From NCBI GenBank assembly GCA_039621445.1, contig CP154956.1:79976474-80040473 (forward strand): a stretch of 64,000 nucleotides of DNA. The letters are read 5' to 3'. The first letter of the stretch is position 1, and the number at the start of each line of letters is the position of its first letter. Below, piece after piece: positions 41,586-53,165 of the stretch. A model generated the notes under the pieces. The model made no database searches. It had not been told where the DNA came from and worked only from the letters and a program-made list of their open reading frames with translations. Source of the DNA: Euglena gracilis. Its lineage: Eukaryota > Euglenida > Euglenophyceae > Euglenales. A program made the translations under genes and the position numbers.

Positions 41586-41929
41586 CTTATCCGGCAAATT
41601 TTAAAATTTTCGAAACGGACGTTTTTTGGAGGTTTTCCGAGCCCTTTTCGCGGCCTTGCCGAAATTGGCCGGTCTTGTCCCGGAGGGGGTGAGGGTAGTA
41701 TGGCCCCAGCATATCCACAACAATAGCTTTCTCAATGAGTTTCCGGCCTGGATCCCTGTTTTGGCCAATGAGGGGAGGGGAAATGCCACCCGGGCCACAT
41801 CTTTTAGAATTACAACCCAAAACAGGATTTTGCTTTTGTCGGTTTCACAAACAGAGAGGTCTGAAACAGGCCTTTTGAGTGTATATTACCATGTATATAT
41901 AATATATAATATATTTTTTTATATTCCCG

Positions 41930-42434
41930 GGTTACAATATCATCCCCCCCCCCGAGCTGACCCACCCTCCCCCGAGCTATTCCCATGGGGAGGATTGTAA
42001 TATATGTCATAGCACTTTTTACAAATTTTAAAAAATTTTCAAAATATTTTTACTTTTATTATCTTTAAATTAGAAAGGATTTTTTTTATATTGGTTTCCC
42101 ATGTCTCCCCTAGCATCCCCCTGTCCCAATGCACCCCCCACCATCCCCCCCCCCCCCCCCCCCACAGGCCCCCCACCCCCCTGTTTCCCATAATGTATAT
42201 ATATATCTATATACTTTTACAAATATATTTTATTGTTCAAAATCGACGTTTGGGACGTTTCAAAAATTAATCTTTGGCTGTTTTGACGGAAATTGACTAT
42301 TTTTTGTTTTTTTTCAAAAAAAGTTGCCAAAATGACCCCTTTTGGGCTGCCCAAGGTTCGGGTATGGGAACAGTTCAGGGGGGAACCTGGTCCCCCCCAT
42401 GCATCTATCTATCCATGCATCTATCTATCCATGC

Positions 42435-42481
<47 letters not shown>

Positions 42482-42560
42482 CCCGAGCTGTCCCACCCCG
42501 TACTGTTCTGATTGACCGCAAAGGGTCCGAGGGACGGGAATAGCTTGGGGGGGGGGCATG
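41930..42560. repeat. Modules with GAGCTGACCCACC / GAGCTATTCCC words and an ATCT microsatellite
   Basis: CCCCGAGCTGACCCACC and CCCCGAGCTATTCCCATGGG (41953-41992) recur as CCCCGAGCTGTCCCACCCC (42481-42499) and inverted as GGGAATAGCTTGGGGG (42537-42552). A C tract lies at 42148-42164. An ATCT array occupies 42405-42480. Confidence 0.6.
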
Positions 42561-44065
42561 GTATCCATTTTATGTCCCTGACCACCATCTTGATAGTCAA
42601 CAATTTCTTCCGGAAAAAGAATTTTCCTGAATTTTAGGTGGACAAGTTTGGTTTGCTACATAGCATAGGGGATGCAGAGTCATCTTGTACGATCAGTGTG
42701 CAGGTTCTCAAAGACATTCCCACTAATTCCATTTGAATCTTAGCATCTGCTGTGAAATTTTAAGTTCCTTGGTTCAGATTGTTTTAGACAGCTTTTCCCA
42801 CAAAATTGTCCATGAGGGCCTAAATTTCATGGGTCAAAGGGTCAATTATTCGTGTCCCCGGGGGCTCTATAGAGGTGTCCTCCATTCTCCCATTTCCTGC
42901 CCAGCAGGGGCCAACGAAAATGTCCGGCCGGGTCCAACAATTGTGCCTGTCGGCTGTAACTGTATCTTGTTGTGGCCGGGGACCCCCATGGTCGGGAGGG
43001 TTCCCCTCCAGCCTTTTCCCAGTGTGTCCAAATCCTCCAGCCGCTGACTACGACCCCCCACAGCTGGGGAGGGGTTGTGAAACAACTCCCGCTCGCGTGC
43101 ATTGTTCAAAAATTCCCATGGTGAGAGTTGGTTCAGTTGCAGGCACACGCATGTATGAATATAAATACACGTCTACATGTGGCAATGATTCACCACTGTG
43201 CGCCCCCCCCCCCAACTCAGTGGCGAAATGTATGGGGGTCTTCAGTCGACTGCGTTTCATCACCCCCCCCAATTCTTCCCTCAGGAAAATGTGCTGCCAC
43301 AGGAAAATTTTTTGTGCAAATGGTAACGGTTTTCTCAGACTGGCGCAATTTAGACCTTAATTTCATGTCATCTCAATTTTAGACCTGTTTCGACACCTAA
43401 TTTCTTCTCTAAATCATTACCTTAAACCTGTTCCTAACCCTCACCCCAATCTCGAAGCTAACCGGCATGAAAAAAAAATGCGCATTGGGACACAAAATGG
43501 CAAGCTCAGCTTTGACCGTAGAATTGCAAACTCAGCGTTGGCCCCCACATTTCACCACTGGGCCCCTGGGGACAGGTGGGAGGGGCAGTAATGAATTGTT
43601 GCCATTGCCATGTGCGTGCATTCTTGTTACAGTTTTCGTTTGTCGTTGATTGTTGCCGCCGTCGTTGTTATTCAGTCATTGAGGTGGACTGCGTGGTGAC
43701 TTCTCTTGGCAGGATTCCTTCTTTTTTTTTCTCTTTCCCACGCCCCAATGCGTGCATGAGCCCTTGGGGCACGCTTTCGTTCACGGTCGTGCTGCTGCTG
43801 CTGGGAGGCCTCCCCGAGCAATGCGCAGTTGGGTTGCCTTACCCAGCCCAAACAACAGACACAGGGGGACGTGCCGTGCGTGCTTGTTTTTTTGGACGTC
43901 ATAATATTTGAGGCTGGATGGATGGCTGCGCCGGTGGGCGTGGGCGCAGCGTCAGGAGTATTTCTCTGCGATGTTTGCACCTCCCAGGTGCTGTGGGCGG
44001 GCCGGTGGATGGAGTTTCGAATTTGAATTTCGACCCCCAGGGGGTGGATTGAAGAGGCTTTCGAA
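42560..44065. other. No confident gene
   Basis: Several 80-160 codon frames exist on both strands without recognisable domains; C tracts at 43203-43213 and 43263-43270. Nothing else supported. Confidence 0.4.
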
Positions 44066-44067
44066 AG

Positions 44068-44140
44068 CTAGGGGTCCAGCCAGCCAACACTTTTTTTTTC
44101 CAGCCAGCACCTCCCAGTGGGCTGCGAACCCCTCCCCCTC
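44068..44140. mobile_element. CCAGCCAGCA-family foldback
   Basis: TAGGGGTCCAGCCAGCCAAC at the left, TTTTTTTTTCCAGCCAGCAC in the centre, and GGGCTGCGAACCCCT at the right, the inverse of the left end apart from a few bases. Confidence 0.6.
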
Positions 44141-44223
44141 CCACAATGTCCACCTCTTGAAACCACCACTGGGCGTGTGCAGTGGTGGCTGACCCCTCTT
44201 GATGATTTTCCAAAGCTTGCCCG

Positions 44224-44516
44224 ATGGGAGAGGTTGAAACAAAAACCATCACCTGGAAAATAATTCTGTGTACGTTTTTTTATGAAAATGTGGAATGTTT
44301 CTTTCCCAGACCGGTTGATGCATTTTTAGTCCACCTCTCCCTCACATTAGTGGCCATTGCGTATTTGCTCTCCCCACGATCTGCAGCTCAAGCTGAGCGA
44401 CTTTTTCGAAAATAGGCCATATTTTTACATCTGACCGTCTGAACATGAGTGATGATACTCTGCAAGTCTTGGCATTCGTTTACCTGAACAAAGGATTGTT
44501 TGAAATCACTGGTTGA
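44224..44516 (+). pseudogene. hAT transposase C-terminal dimerisation fragment, frameshifted
   Basis: The frame ending at 44415 reads LTLVAIAYLLSPRSAAQAER LFRK, matching the hAT dimerisation motif in which an L-rich helix precedes P-x-S-A-x-x-ER-x-F. A one-base shift at about 44411 continues it as HIFTSDRLNMSDDTLQVLAF and VYLNKGLFEITG before TGA at 44514-44516, equivalent to the R-x-x-L-x-x-x-x-x-E-x-L end of hAT proteins. The catalytic DDE part was not found upstream. It could be a relic of the source that mobilised hAT-like elements such as 38828-39285. Confidence 0.55.
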
Positions 44517-44623
44517 AACCCGATTCATGGGCAAGGCTTCGTGGATCCAACGCTTTTTGTACCCTTTGTTGCTTTGCTCTGATGCCCCCTTATTTGTGTG
44601 GGCTGGACCCCACCTCCAGTGTT

Positions 44624-44675
44624 CAAATCCCGACAAATCCCGACAAATCCCGACAAATCCCGACAAATCCCGATT
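44624..44675. repeat. 10-base tandem repeat CGACAAATCC
   Basis: Four perfect units (44631-44670) with partial units either side. The adjoining minus-strand frame acquires GFVGICRDLS repeats from it. Confidence 0.95.
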
Positions 44676-44679
44676 ACAC

Positions 44680-47480
44680 CACCAAAATCCCATGTGTCTG
44701 GAGCTTGGAGTTTGGAGTGGAGGTGCTTGGTCATTAATTCTCAGAAAACAGCTGATTGTGGCCGGTGATGGGCTAAAACGACCCCAAAATGGCCAAATGG
44801 CTTGAAATGATTTGCCACTTGCCAAATGCAAACCATCCCTTCTGATGTGGATAGTGTCTTTTGCTGGCTGTTTGAAACCCCAAATCTGTTGTTTGTCCCA
44901 TTGGGTCGTGCACTCCAACACAGGTAGCTCCTTCTGCCTCCCGCAAACAAGTCTGCAAAAGGCGCACAACTGGTAGAGTCACGTTCCGAGACCGCTTTCA
45001 AGGATTTGTTTTTGCCGATCATCTTTCTCTCTTTGTGGTTGATTGTATGTGTTTTTTTTTTGCCATTATACTGACAATTAATTACAGGGTTCAGTAGTCA
45101 GGACCTCCCCCCCTTTGGTTGCAAGGAGGTCAGGACCCCCACTCACCTCCAAGGGGTTCAGCACCAACCCAGGGGGGGGGGGAGGCATTTGGGACTTCCC
45201 CATATCAAATCAATTTCCTTCCGGTTCTTTGCACAGAAATTCTTTGGCAATTTTTACAAAATCTTGCCCCACAAATCCCAAAATGTCATTTTGGGTCAGT
45301 TTTGGGTGGTGACATTTTTCTTTACCGGCATTTTGCCACCTTAAACTTAGGCCTGCGGCAATGATTGTTTTTCGGCAGGGGTTGTGCTGTGAGTCTTTCG
45401 GGTGGTTGGGTTTCTTGGTCGGGTCTGGGGTGGGTGTGCTAGTGGCGTTGTGAGTGGGGGTGTGGTGGGTGTGCATGGACATCGGGTGAACCCTGGTATG
45501 CAAGGCCTTGTTCTTGTTGGGGTGTCTCGCTGAAATTCGTGGTCGGATTTGGTTTCCTTTGGTGGGTTCTTGTTCCTTGGGGGGACCGCCCTCTCAGGCT
45601 GACCACCGCCCAAATCCGAGGGGTTGGTTGCTGACCACCCACCATTTGGGTGGGCGGTGGGTTTGTGTTGTGGCGGGGGAGGGCTTGGTCTTTTCGGTCC
45701 CTTATTGATGGCCTCACACGCTTCCAATCAGGGATACGAGTTTGTTGGGTGGCAGGGGGATCCCTTGACCCCCAGCCCTGTTTGTCTTATGGGGGCCCGC
45801 CTTGTGGGGGGGAGTCATTTCGGGTGTTGACTCGAGCGGGTGGTCGTGCAATTCCCGGCTGGTTTTGTCGCGCATCCAGTGTGCAAAATTGCGTTTAAAA
45901 ACTGACCTTCCCTCAAGGGGGTGTTGGGTTTGCCGGGTGTGCCGTTTGGTGCCCCTAACTTGGGTTATCCTGGGAGTTTAATTAATTAGTGGGGTTCTTT
46001 TTTGTGGGTAGGTAGGGGTGTTCGGTGGAGATCGTCCTCGGCAACCCATGGGGGACGGGATACTTTGGAGGCATTTTAGCATCCGTTTTACAGATATCGT
46101 CTTTTTTTCTTTCCCACCGGAATCTTTTGGGTTTTTTCATGTTTTTTCTAATACTTGTTCTGTTTTTTTTTTGGTTTCAGGTGAATTCTGTTCTTTTGCT
46201 TCCTCTTTCTATATTTTTTTTTGTTATTTTTTTTTCTTTTTTCTTTTTAGCAGAGGGGGTCCGACCCTCTTTTTTTATCGGAGGCAGGGTCCGACCCCCA
46301 GCTGACCTCATGTCAAACCTTTATTAATAACTTTGCTGAATTTCTGTAATGCCATTTGCTGTGCTTTTGGTGGAGTTTCATCAACAATCTCAAAGGAAAA
46401 TGACAATTAAGAAAGTCAAGGTTGTTTTTATGTTTCTCACACTAGTTGTTTAAACAGCTGAAATTTCAGCTTCACGCGGGTCACTTTGACACAGATTTCA
46501 ATTATTAATATCGACAGCTGGGTCCTCGAGCTATTTTCGGACGGCAAATCAGAAATCAGGTTGTGACCCACATGAAACAAATAGTGCAATTCATTTTTCT
46601 GCACGGTGTGGGTTTTTTTAAAAGCCAGAATGACCAGAATTAAAAAGGAAGGAGGCTTCTTCTTCTTCTTCTATTCAGAAGGGACACTTCCCCCCGGGAG
46701 GAGGGCTGCAGGGTGGATCTGTACAGGAAAGGTGAACAGCAGCATAAGAAGATTCAGCATGCCGTTAATTCAACCCCCCCCTTGGGGTCAATTAGTAATG
46801 TGGGAGGTTCAGATGCTGAAAGAATTTGCGTTGGCTGCAAAAGGATTGCTGGCCGACGCCCGGAGACGTTTAAAAAGAACGTAGACAGCATATGGGAAAA
46901 CAGTCTTGCTTTGCAACTGAACCTCCCTCCGAGGGGTTGTGTTGCTGCACCCACCAGTGTGTTAACAAATTAGTCTGGCACCCCCCAAGAATAATTTCTT
47001 TGGTCAAAATCTGACGCTTGCAGGTTCACCACCACTGTCTCAAAAAAAGCAAGGTTGAATCAGAATGGAATTTTATGGAAAGGATTTTTTTTGTTTCCCA
47101 CAATGGCTGCGACAAATCCCTGACTTCCATGGGTTGTGTATGTGTTTGATCTCCTTGCTGAACGGCATACATCTGACTGGAGCGACAGGTATGTGCTTCT
47201 TCATCGAGGAGAAGTATTCTTCCCTTTTCAGCACAATCCTTGCATTTCGTTTCCACCAATGTTGTTTAAATACTACTTTTTGTTTTTCTGTATTTTCCAG
47301 GGTTGACCCCACACCACACATTGGGGTTATCCTGGTTCATTTCATCCTTCATTTCATCCTTTTTTTGCAAAGGCTGGAAGGTTGACCCTGGATCGGGTAT
47401 TGTGTCTGTTCCGCCACCTTCAATTTCAAGAAATCAGCCAGTCACTCTTTAATTATGAAACTGCGTGCGATTGGTGTTTT
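44680..47480. other. No confident gene
   Basis: Contains a G-tract module at 45171-45186, a GGGTCCGACCC module (46247-46303, three words around a T-rich core), T-rich DNA at 46090-46250 and several unassigned frames. The minus-strand frame 44741-45022 reads TSCAPFADLFAGGRRSYLCW and is unrecognised. The plus-strand frame 46713-46973 reads SDAERICVGCKRIAGRRPET and is unrecognised. Confidence 0.4.
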
Positions 47481-47486
47481 TTCTAA

Positions 47487-47864
47487 TGTAAAAAATATAG
47501 CAGTTAGATTCTAGGGGTCATCACACCCTTATTTGGCCACTTCTTCATGCTCAGAAAAGAAAACACAGTTGCACAAGAATGGCCAAAAATCATCCCCCAA
47601 ACGTCAGGGAAGGCCCCCTCCCTCCACAAGGAAAATAAAAAGTACACCCCCCTCTCCAACCGGGCAAGCGTCCATGGCAAGAGCACCGCTCCCAGGGTGT
47701 GACCAAACAGAAAATGGGCAGCCATTGAACTGGGTGGGAGTCAAAGACATTTTTGGCAAATTTTTCTGCAAAAAAAATGTTGTCCAAATCATATACCCTG
47801 TGCGTGCACATTTATGAAGGGAATCAGGCGGGAAAATTTTGTCAAAATCCTTCTAAAAGGCGTT
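47487..47864 (-). repeat. Copy 2 of the inverted 370-base duplication
   Basis: Reverse complement of 33883-34254 with few differences, 13.2 kb away. It carries the second Derlin-like exon copy. Confidence 0.9.
47504..47765 (-). pseudogene. Derlin/rhomboid-like C-terminal exon, frameshifted copy
   Basis: Reading leftwards from a TTTTTTTTGCAG acceptor: FAKNVFDSH, QWLPI, then two extra bases near 47715 shift the frame. The rest (HTLGAVLLPWTLARLERGVY, EGAFPDVWGMIFGHSCATVF, KWPNKGVMTPRI) is open to TAA at 47506-47504. The LPW is intact here, unlike the 34 kb copy. Each copy has a different single lesion, so both descend from a functional exon elsewhere. Confidence 0.4.
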
Positions 47865-49110
47865 GCTTGAGACAGAGGTTTTTTACACCCAACACCTGCC
47901 ACTCCGGCTTAATTGTTTAGTTTTCTGATGCAGCATTTTGTGTTTTATGCGATGCATTTTTGCCAGCCTATTTGGTTTCAAGAGTGAGTTTATGCTTTGT
48001 GAATCGTGAGATAAAACGACGTGATTGTAAAAGATTGAATCAAGAATTGATGGCTGCAAGTGCGTGGTGGTCGGGAGTCGTTTTTCTACCAGTATTTTGA
48101 GTCTCCTGGCTCTTGGGTGCTTTCAGCTAAGCCTAAAAAACAACCAGGGCTGAACAGACGGGGACGAAGGTGATGTTCAATCCAAACAATTTGAAAGCAC
48201 CCACCTTCCTTTCTTTAAAGCTTTTTGCAGACCAACCCAGGGTTTTGCATACCTGTTTTTGTGGGTTGCCAAGTTTGGATTAACCCAGCCCGGGGGTATT
48301 TTTTGAAGGACAATCTTTTGGCTCTTTCCTGCTCATGCGGAGCTTTGTGTTTTTTTGTGTTGTTAACAGAGGATTTTTTCCCTCGACGGTGGCTTTCTTC
48401 TGGCATGATTTTTCATTCAAGAAGTCCAATCCAAAAATGCTTATGGTCTCAGATAAGAGCTGGGGCCCATGGCAGGCCAAATATCCATAACCCTAACCCT
48501 AACCCAGCAATTTGGGGTCCCAAAAGAGCTGAATTCGAGCAGGGGGGATACCAACACAATCTTTTTCGCGTTTTTTTTATTTTGGCAAAATTTGCGTTTT
48601 TTGTTGTGTGTTTTTTTTTTTGTGTTTTTTTTTTTTTCATTTTTTCCCCGATGTTGGATTTTTTTTTTGTTTTTTTTTCGACATCATAATTCCTGGGTTT
48701 GGCCCTAATTTTCCCCGAAGACCAAAAATTCTGACAAATTTTCATAATTGACAATTTTTTTGGTCAACAAAATGAATATTTTATGCAAAATGAGAAATTA
48801 GCCCCAGCGGACCTAAATTTTTTTCTAAGTCCTGTTCAGCAGAAAGTGCATGTTCCCAGGAGAGCTCCAAAAGGTTTTTACATGCAACTTGCATTTTTTT
48901 TTGTATTTTGTGTGTATTTGTGTTTTTTTTTGATTCGCTTTTTTTGAGCGTCCACGCTCCAAACCCCACCGAGTTGATGTTTGTAAGTTTCTGAGCCCCA
49001 ATGCCAATATCCCCCGGAGTGTCATTTGGGTACCCAAGCCAACCTTCTGGCCTTTTTTACACACAGACTGCTTTTGATGCATGTCATTTTGCTTAGCGGC
49101 ACATCTCCCA
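47865..49110. other. No recognisable gene
   Basis: Includes a short telomere-like CCCTAACCCTAACCC at 48490-48505, long T-rich stretches (48555-48690) and GCATTTTTTTT text at 48890-48935. Frames with Lys- or Phe-rich composition are artefacts. Confidence 0.5.
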
Positions 49111-50025
49111 CTTAACCTTTTGGGTCGATGTGCGCATTTTCGCACATCGACCAAAAACCAATTTGAGCGCCGGTGTTGCAAGAGGGGTGAGATCGAGAGG
49201 CAGCAGGATTTGGACCAATTCGGGTGCTTTTTCTCGGTTCTGGCTCTCACGGGGTTTTCGTGTTTTTTTTGCTGTTTTTTTTGTTGTTTGGATGACACCA
49301 AAACCCCTCGGACCTATCCCCCCAAGTAAAAAAAACGTCGAAAAAAAAACACCGAAACCCGGTACTAACTGCCTCCCCCATTTCGTCCGATGCCGCTCTC
49401 CTCATTGGTTGTGGCAGCCCTGGCTAGCTCCCTCTGGGTTTTGACACACTGTTTTTTTTTTTTTATCTAGCCTCGGATTTGTGTTTTTGCACATTTGCCA
49501 GAGCGCGGGGAACAAGGATGGGGGTTAGGGTGGGCCCAGTCGTGTCGGTGGACAGGGACACGGAAGGCAAGGCGTGCCTGGGGATTTTGTGAAGGCCCGT
49601 GCAGGGTGAAGGGAAAGTGGTTTGAAGGGGAGGGAAGGGTCTCGAAACCGAACTTGCAGCGGGGATGAGTCGGCCAAATTGTATCGTGATGAAACAGGAA
49701 AGGGGATCACACAAATTTTATTGGAGTGATTTATTGCAGCCATGTTTTGAACAAAAGAAAGCATTTCGATGTGCGCAATTTCACACATCGACCACTCTAC
49801 GGTTCACCCTGAAACGGCCATAAATCCCCCAGAATTCACACTGCTGAAAGTGATTTGACAAATACCGTGAGTTTGGGACAGAAGATGAGCAAATGCACAC
49901 ACTGTCAGTGTGTGAGCATTTGCGCAAACCGACCTTGGGTACCTTTGTACACAGGGATGTGATCAAGTATCACGGCACATACACAGGCCTCGCTCCCAGG
50001 CTTGTGCTTAGTCGGGTGCCTACCC

Positions 50026-50715
50026 CACGGTGGGGGGTGCTAGGGGCAGGCATCCCATAGCACCCGATCCGACCCCCCCCACGGGGCGGTTAGGGTTTTG
50101 GGGGGTGCCTGCCCCTATCAGGCACCCCCCTCAGACCCCCGTCGCCGAAGGCGCCGGGGGCCCAGAAATGGCCATTTTCAATGAAAATTTTCTGGGTCCC
50201 CCCGGACCAGGGTTCAATAAAAGGAGGGCGTACATGGTTTAGGTGGGGGGGTGTCCCCCCCCCCCCCCCCCCCCCCTCCTGGCCCGCATGGGGGGGTCCG
50301 GACCACCCCCCCCTGCAAGGGGGGTCCGGACCGACCCACGGGGGCAAAAATGACCCCCCCCAAAAAGGGTCATTTTTTCCTCCGGCGCTTCGCGCCGAAA
50401 TTCTATTTGCATTTTTGGCAAATTCTTCCCCAAAACTGTCCAAAATGCCACTTTTGGTCTTTTTGGGAGGCCAAAAATTTTCGGCCCGGCGCTTCGCGCC
50501 GGGCCGAAAATTCGGCCACCCTGACCGCGCACCTGTTTAGGTGGGGGGGGGTGTCCCCCCCCACCCCCCCCCCCCCCCCCCCCCCCGGGGGGGGGCCGGG
50601 CCCCCCCCCCCCCCCCCCGTCCTTATATCGAACCCTGCCCCGGACCCCTATCCCCCGTGGGGGGGTGTGCCTGCTAGGGGCAGGCACCCTATAGCACCCA
50701 CCCCCTCCCCCCCCC
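50026..50715. mobile_element. C/G-tract element with GGCAGGCACC ends and GC hairpins
   Basis: Left end GGGGTGCTAGGGGCAGGCA; right end GCCTGCTAGGGGCAGGCACC then CTATAGCACCCACCCCC, an imperfect terminal inverted repeat. Inside: long C tracts (50257-50278, 50556-50585, 50599-50618), GGGGTCCGGACC words (50290-50330), CGCCGAAGGCGCCGG, CGGCGCTTCGCGCCG (50385-50399 and 50488-50502). Frames are Pro/Gly artefacts. Confidence 0.55.
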
Positions 50716-51177
50716 CCCAGTTGGTAAGCACAAGCATGCTCGCTCCCTAAGCTTTTTGAAACAGCAATAACTGGAAGGGCTAACAAATCAGCTTTGCTGT
50801 GAAACCTGACAGAAATGCACTGAAAAAAAATGCACGTATCAAGTACCAGGTCGGAATGGAAAACAAAAGTGGTCGATTTGCAAAAATGCGCACGTGGTTA
50901 GACTTTTACACATCGTCCACGTGCGTAAAGATGGACGTCATCGGAGTGCGAAATGGGCACACCATGACGATGTGCGCATTTGTGCACATCATTTGCGCAT
51001 TTGTGCACCGGCCACAATAGATATTTCAGACAGAACACGTCACAAACACGACCTTCAATTGCTCCTTCGGGTGTGCAATCTCAGCTGTCACATGCTTTCC
51101 TCTACCATGAGGCATTTTCTAGGGCCGATTCTGGTCCAGTGACAGGTCCAGGTGTATGTGGATACCGTTATCCTCTA

Positions 51178-51600
51178 ACCCCCCCCTTATAGTAGGGCAT
51201 GCCCTCTACAAGAGCAGGGTCCAAATAGTAGAGCACCCCCCCCTCTGGCGAAGCGAGCGTGCACTACAAGAGCACCCCCCTGGACAACCAATGGAAGCAG
51301 AAGCAAGGCAAGCCATTCCATGTGATTGTGGCAAGGTTTGTAACTTGCCTCAAAAAGGCGAGCTTCCCAGGGCTCAGCGGCTAAACAATTCCTCCAACCT
51401 CGGCTGCCGTTTGCGCTTGGCTGCCGGTTTAGGTGGAGGAAGGGAGGTTGAGGGGACCGGAAACTGACTGGGCGCTGGAACGCTGTAGGAAAATGTGTGT
51501 GATGTCCACTACAAGAGCAGGGTCCAAATAGAAGAGCCCTCCTCTGGCGAAGCGAGCGTCCACCACAAGAGCACCCTCTCTACATTTAGGGGGGGGGGGT
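51178..51600. mobile_element. TA-flanked C-tract element related to 26737-26962
   Basis: Begins ACCCCCCCCTTATAGTAG and ends CTACATTTAGGGGGGGGGGT, with TA at 51176-51177 and 51601-51602. It contains GGTCCAAATAGTAGAGCACC, GGTCCAAATAGAAGAGCCC, GAAGCGAGCGT (twice) and CAAGAGCACCCCC words. The GAAGCGA.CGTCCA and GGTCCAAATAG text is shared with 26737-26962. About 200 bases in the middle (51300-51490) appear to be cargo. Confidence 0.65.
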
Positions 51601-52329
51601 TAGTAGGTAGCCCACTGCTGGCACGTCGCGGCGCACATCCAACGGCGCCGTTTTGCAAGGGGTGGCCCTCAAAAACTCCCACCACTTCCCCCTGGCTTGC
51701 GTTTTGCTGCAACAGTCGCATCAGGTGACGACAGTTGATGACATTTCAGCAGCCACAAGGCCGTCATCAGCCCACCGGTGCATCATAAAAAAATTGTGGA
51801 GTATACTTCTCAACTTTCAAGTGGTTGGTGTGCACAAATGCGCACATCAACCATTCACATATTTGCGCGTACCATCCACGTGTGTATTTTATATAGTTGG
51901 TGTGCGCATTTGCACACATCGACCACTTGTGTATTTGTATGTGGTTGATGTGCGCATTTGCGCACATCAACCATCTACAAATACATAGATGATCGATGCA
52001 CGCAAATGCACACATCCACCCTCATTTCATAAATCTGTGTCACGTGAGTGTTCCATCGATAGAAACACATTTCGATACGTCGATAGCGGCCGAGTTCGAG
52101 AAAGTTTTTTTTTGCCACAATCGTCGCTTAATTTAATTGCACATCACATTATCCAAATGGGGGAAAGTCGGTCCCTTTCAAACAGGTGTGCAGCACCCGG
52201 CAGTTACAGGCAGCAGGGGCAGACCAAAACCCATAGTTGTAACAGCCAGGTGACAATTTACCTGTTTGGCAGACGACAACACCAATCTGTCCCTCCAGAC
52301 ATATCAGACAGCTCGTTAGGATGATCGTT

Positions 52330-52770
52330 TGAGACTTTTGTGTTTCCTAACGTGCTTCGTGAGGTGTGAACATTATATATTGCTGTTTCACCAGGTGCAG
52401 TCGGCGGTGCAAGGTTTTACAAAAAAAAAGTCCATTTGCGCAATTGCGCACATCGACGAAGAGAAAAGGCTTCGGTGTGAGATGCGCCTCCTAAGTTTTG
52501 GAATGCCTGCCCAGATGGGGGGGGGGGTTATTTTTTTCACCGCCAAAGTCGGTCCCGAGGAAGATAGGGCATTATTGGGGGGATTCCATGGCGTGGTATC
52601 ATGAGCCCTTCGTGAGTCCACCCCTGGTGGAGGCAGGCTGAGGTGCCAGCCCATTTCAATCCCGGCGAGAAACTGCCCAGAGCTGGCCCGGCGTTTGAAA
52701 GGAACGTCAGGTGCCAAATACCAGGAATCGATTGGGAATTGGATTGGAATGTACGCCATGAGTTGTAAAA
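52330..52770 (-). other. Unassigned frame
   Basis: A minus-strand 123-codon frame opens MAYIPIQFPIDSWYLAPDVP, FKRRASSGQFLAGIEMGWHL. It looks protein-like at its start but runs into C-tract translation. No family recognised. Confidence 0.25.
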
Positions 52771-52816
52771 TCTGTGCTGATACTTTTTTTTATTTTTTTT
52801 GAGGAATGCTGATATT

Positions 52817-53165
52817 TAGGTGTGCACAAACCCTCATTGATGCAATCCTCTCTTCCCATTTCGTGTTTGAACGAAACACATTTGAGAAGGTCACAATGGT
52901 CAGAAAGAAATGCCTAATGGCTGTGCCACCCGAGGCTGCCCTGTGCACGGTGGAGATGATGTACCCGTATGGAAAGGACCTCCTCCTAAAGCCTGTGCAG
53001 AATCCCCTGTTGCCCATCGATGGCATTGGGAGGCGACCAGGCAGCCACTCCGCTGCGTATTTTTGTCATGTCGGCGTTCAAGACCCAATCTACTTTCGAT
53101 GTCGAATTCCGTTTGGCCCAAGAGTTAGGGGACCGTGCACCTTCGACCACGGTCCCCCTTAACCC
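52817..53165 (+). CDS. Candidate exon of unknown protein
   Basis: After TGATATTTAG the frame reads CAQTLIDAILSSHFVFERNT, FEKVTMVRKKCLMAVPPEAA, LCTVEMMYPYGKDLLLKPVQ, NPLLPIDGIGRR and continues to a stop at 53162. The first 70 codons look like genuine protein. No domain is recognised and the far end probably runs past the true splice site. Confidence 0.35.

Noticed and set aside
42405-42480. Frame with IYLSIYLS repeats
   Set aside because: Product of the ATCT microsatellite.
48488-48507. A chromosome end at CCCTAACCCTAA
   Set aside because: Only two to three units in internal sequence; ordinary interstitial repeat.
50250-50790. Frames of 100-150 codons on both strands
   Set aside because: Pro/Gly-rich translations of C and G tracts in a foldback element.
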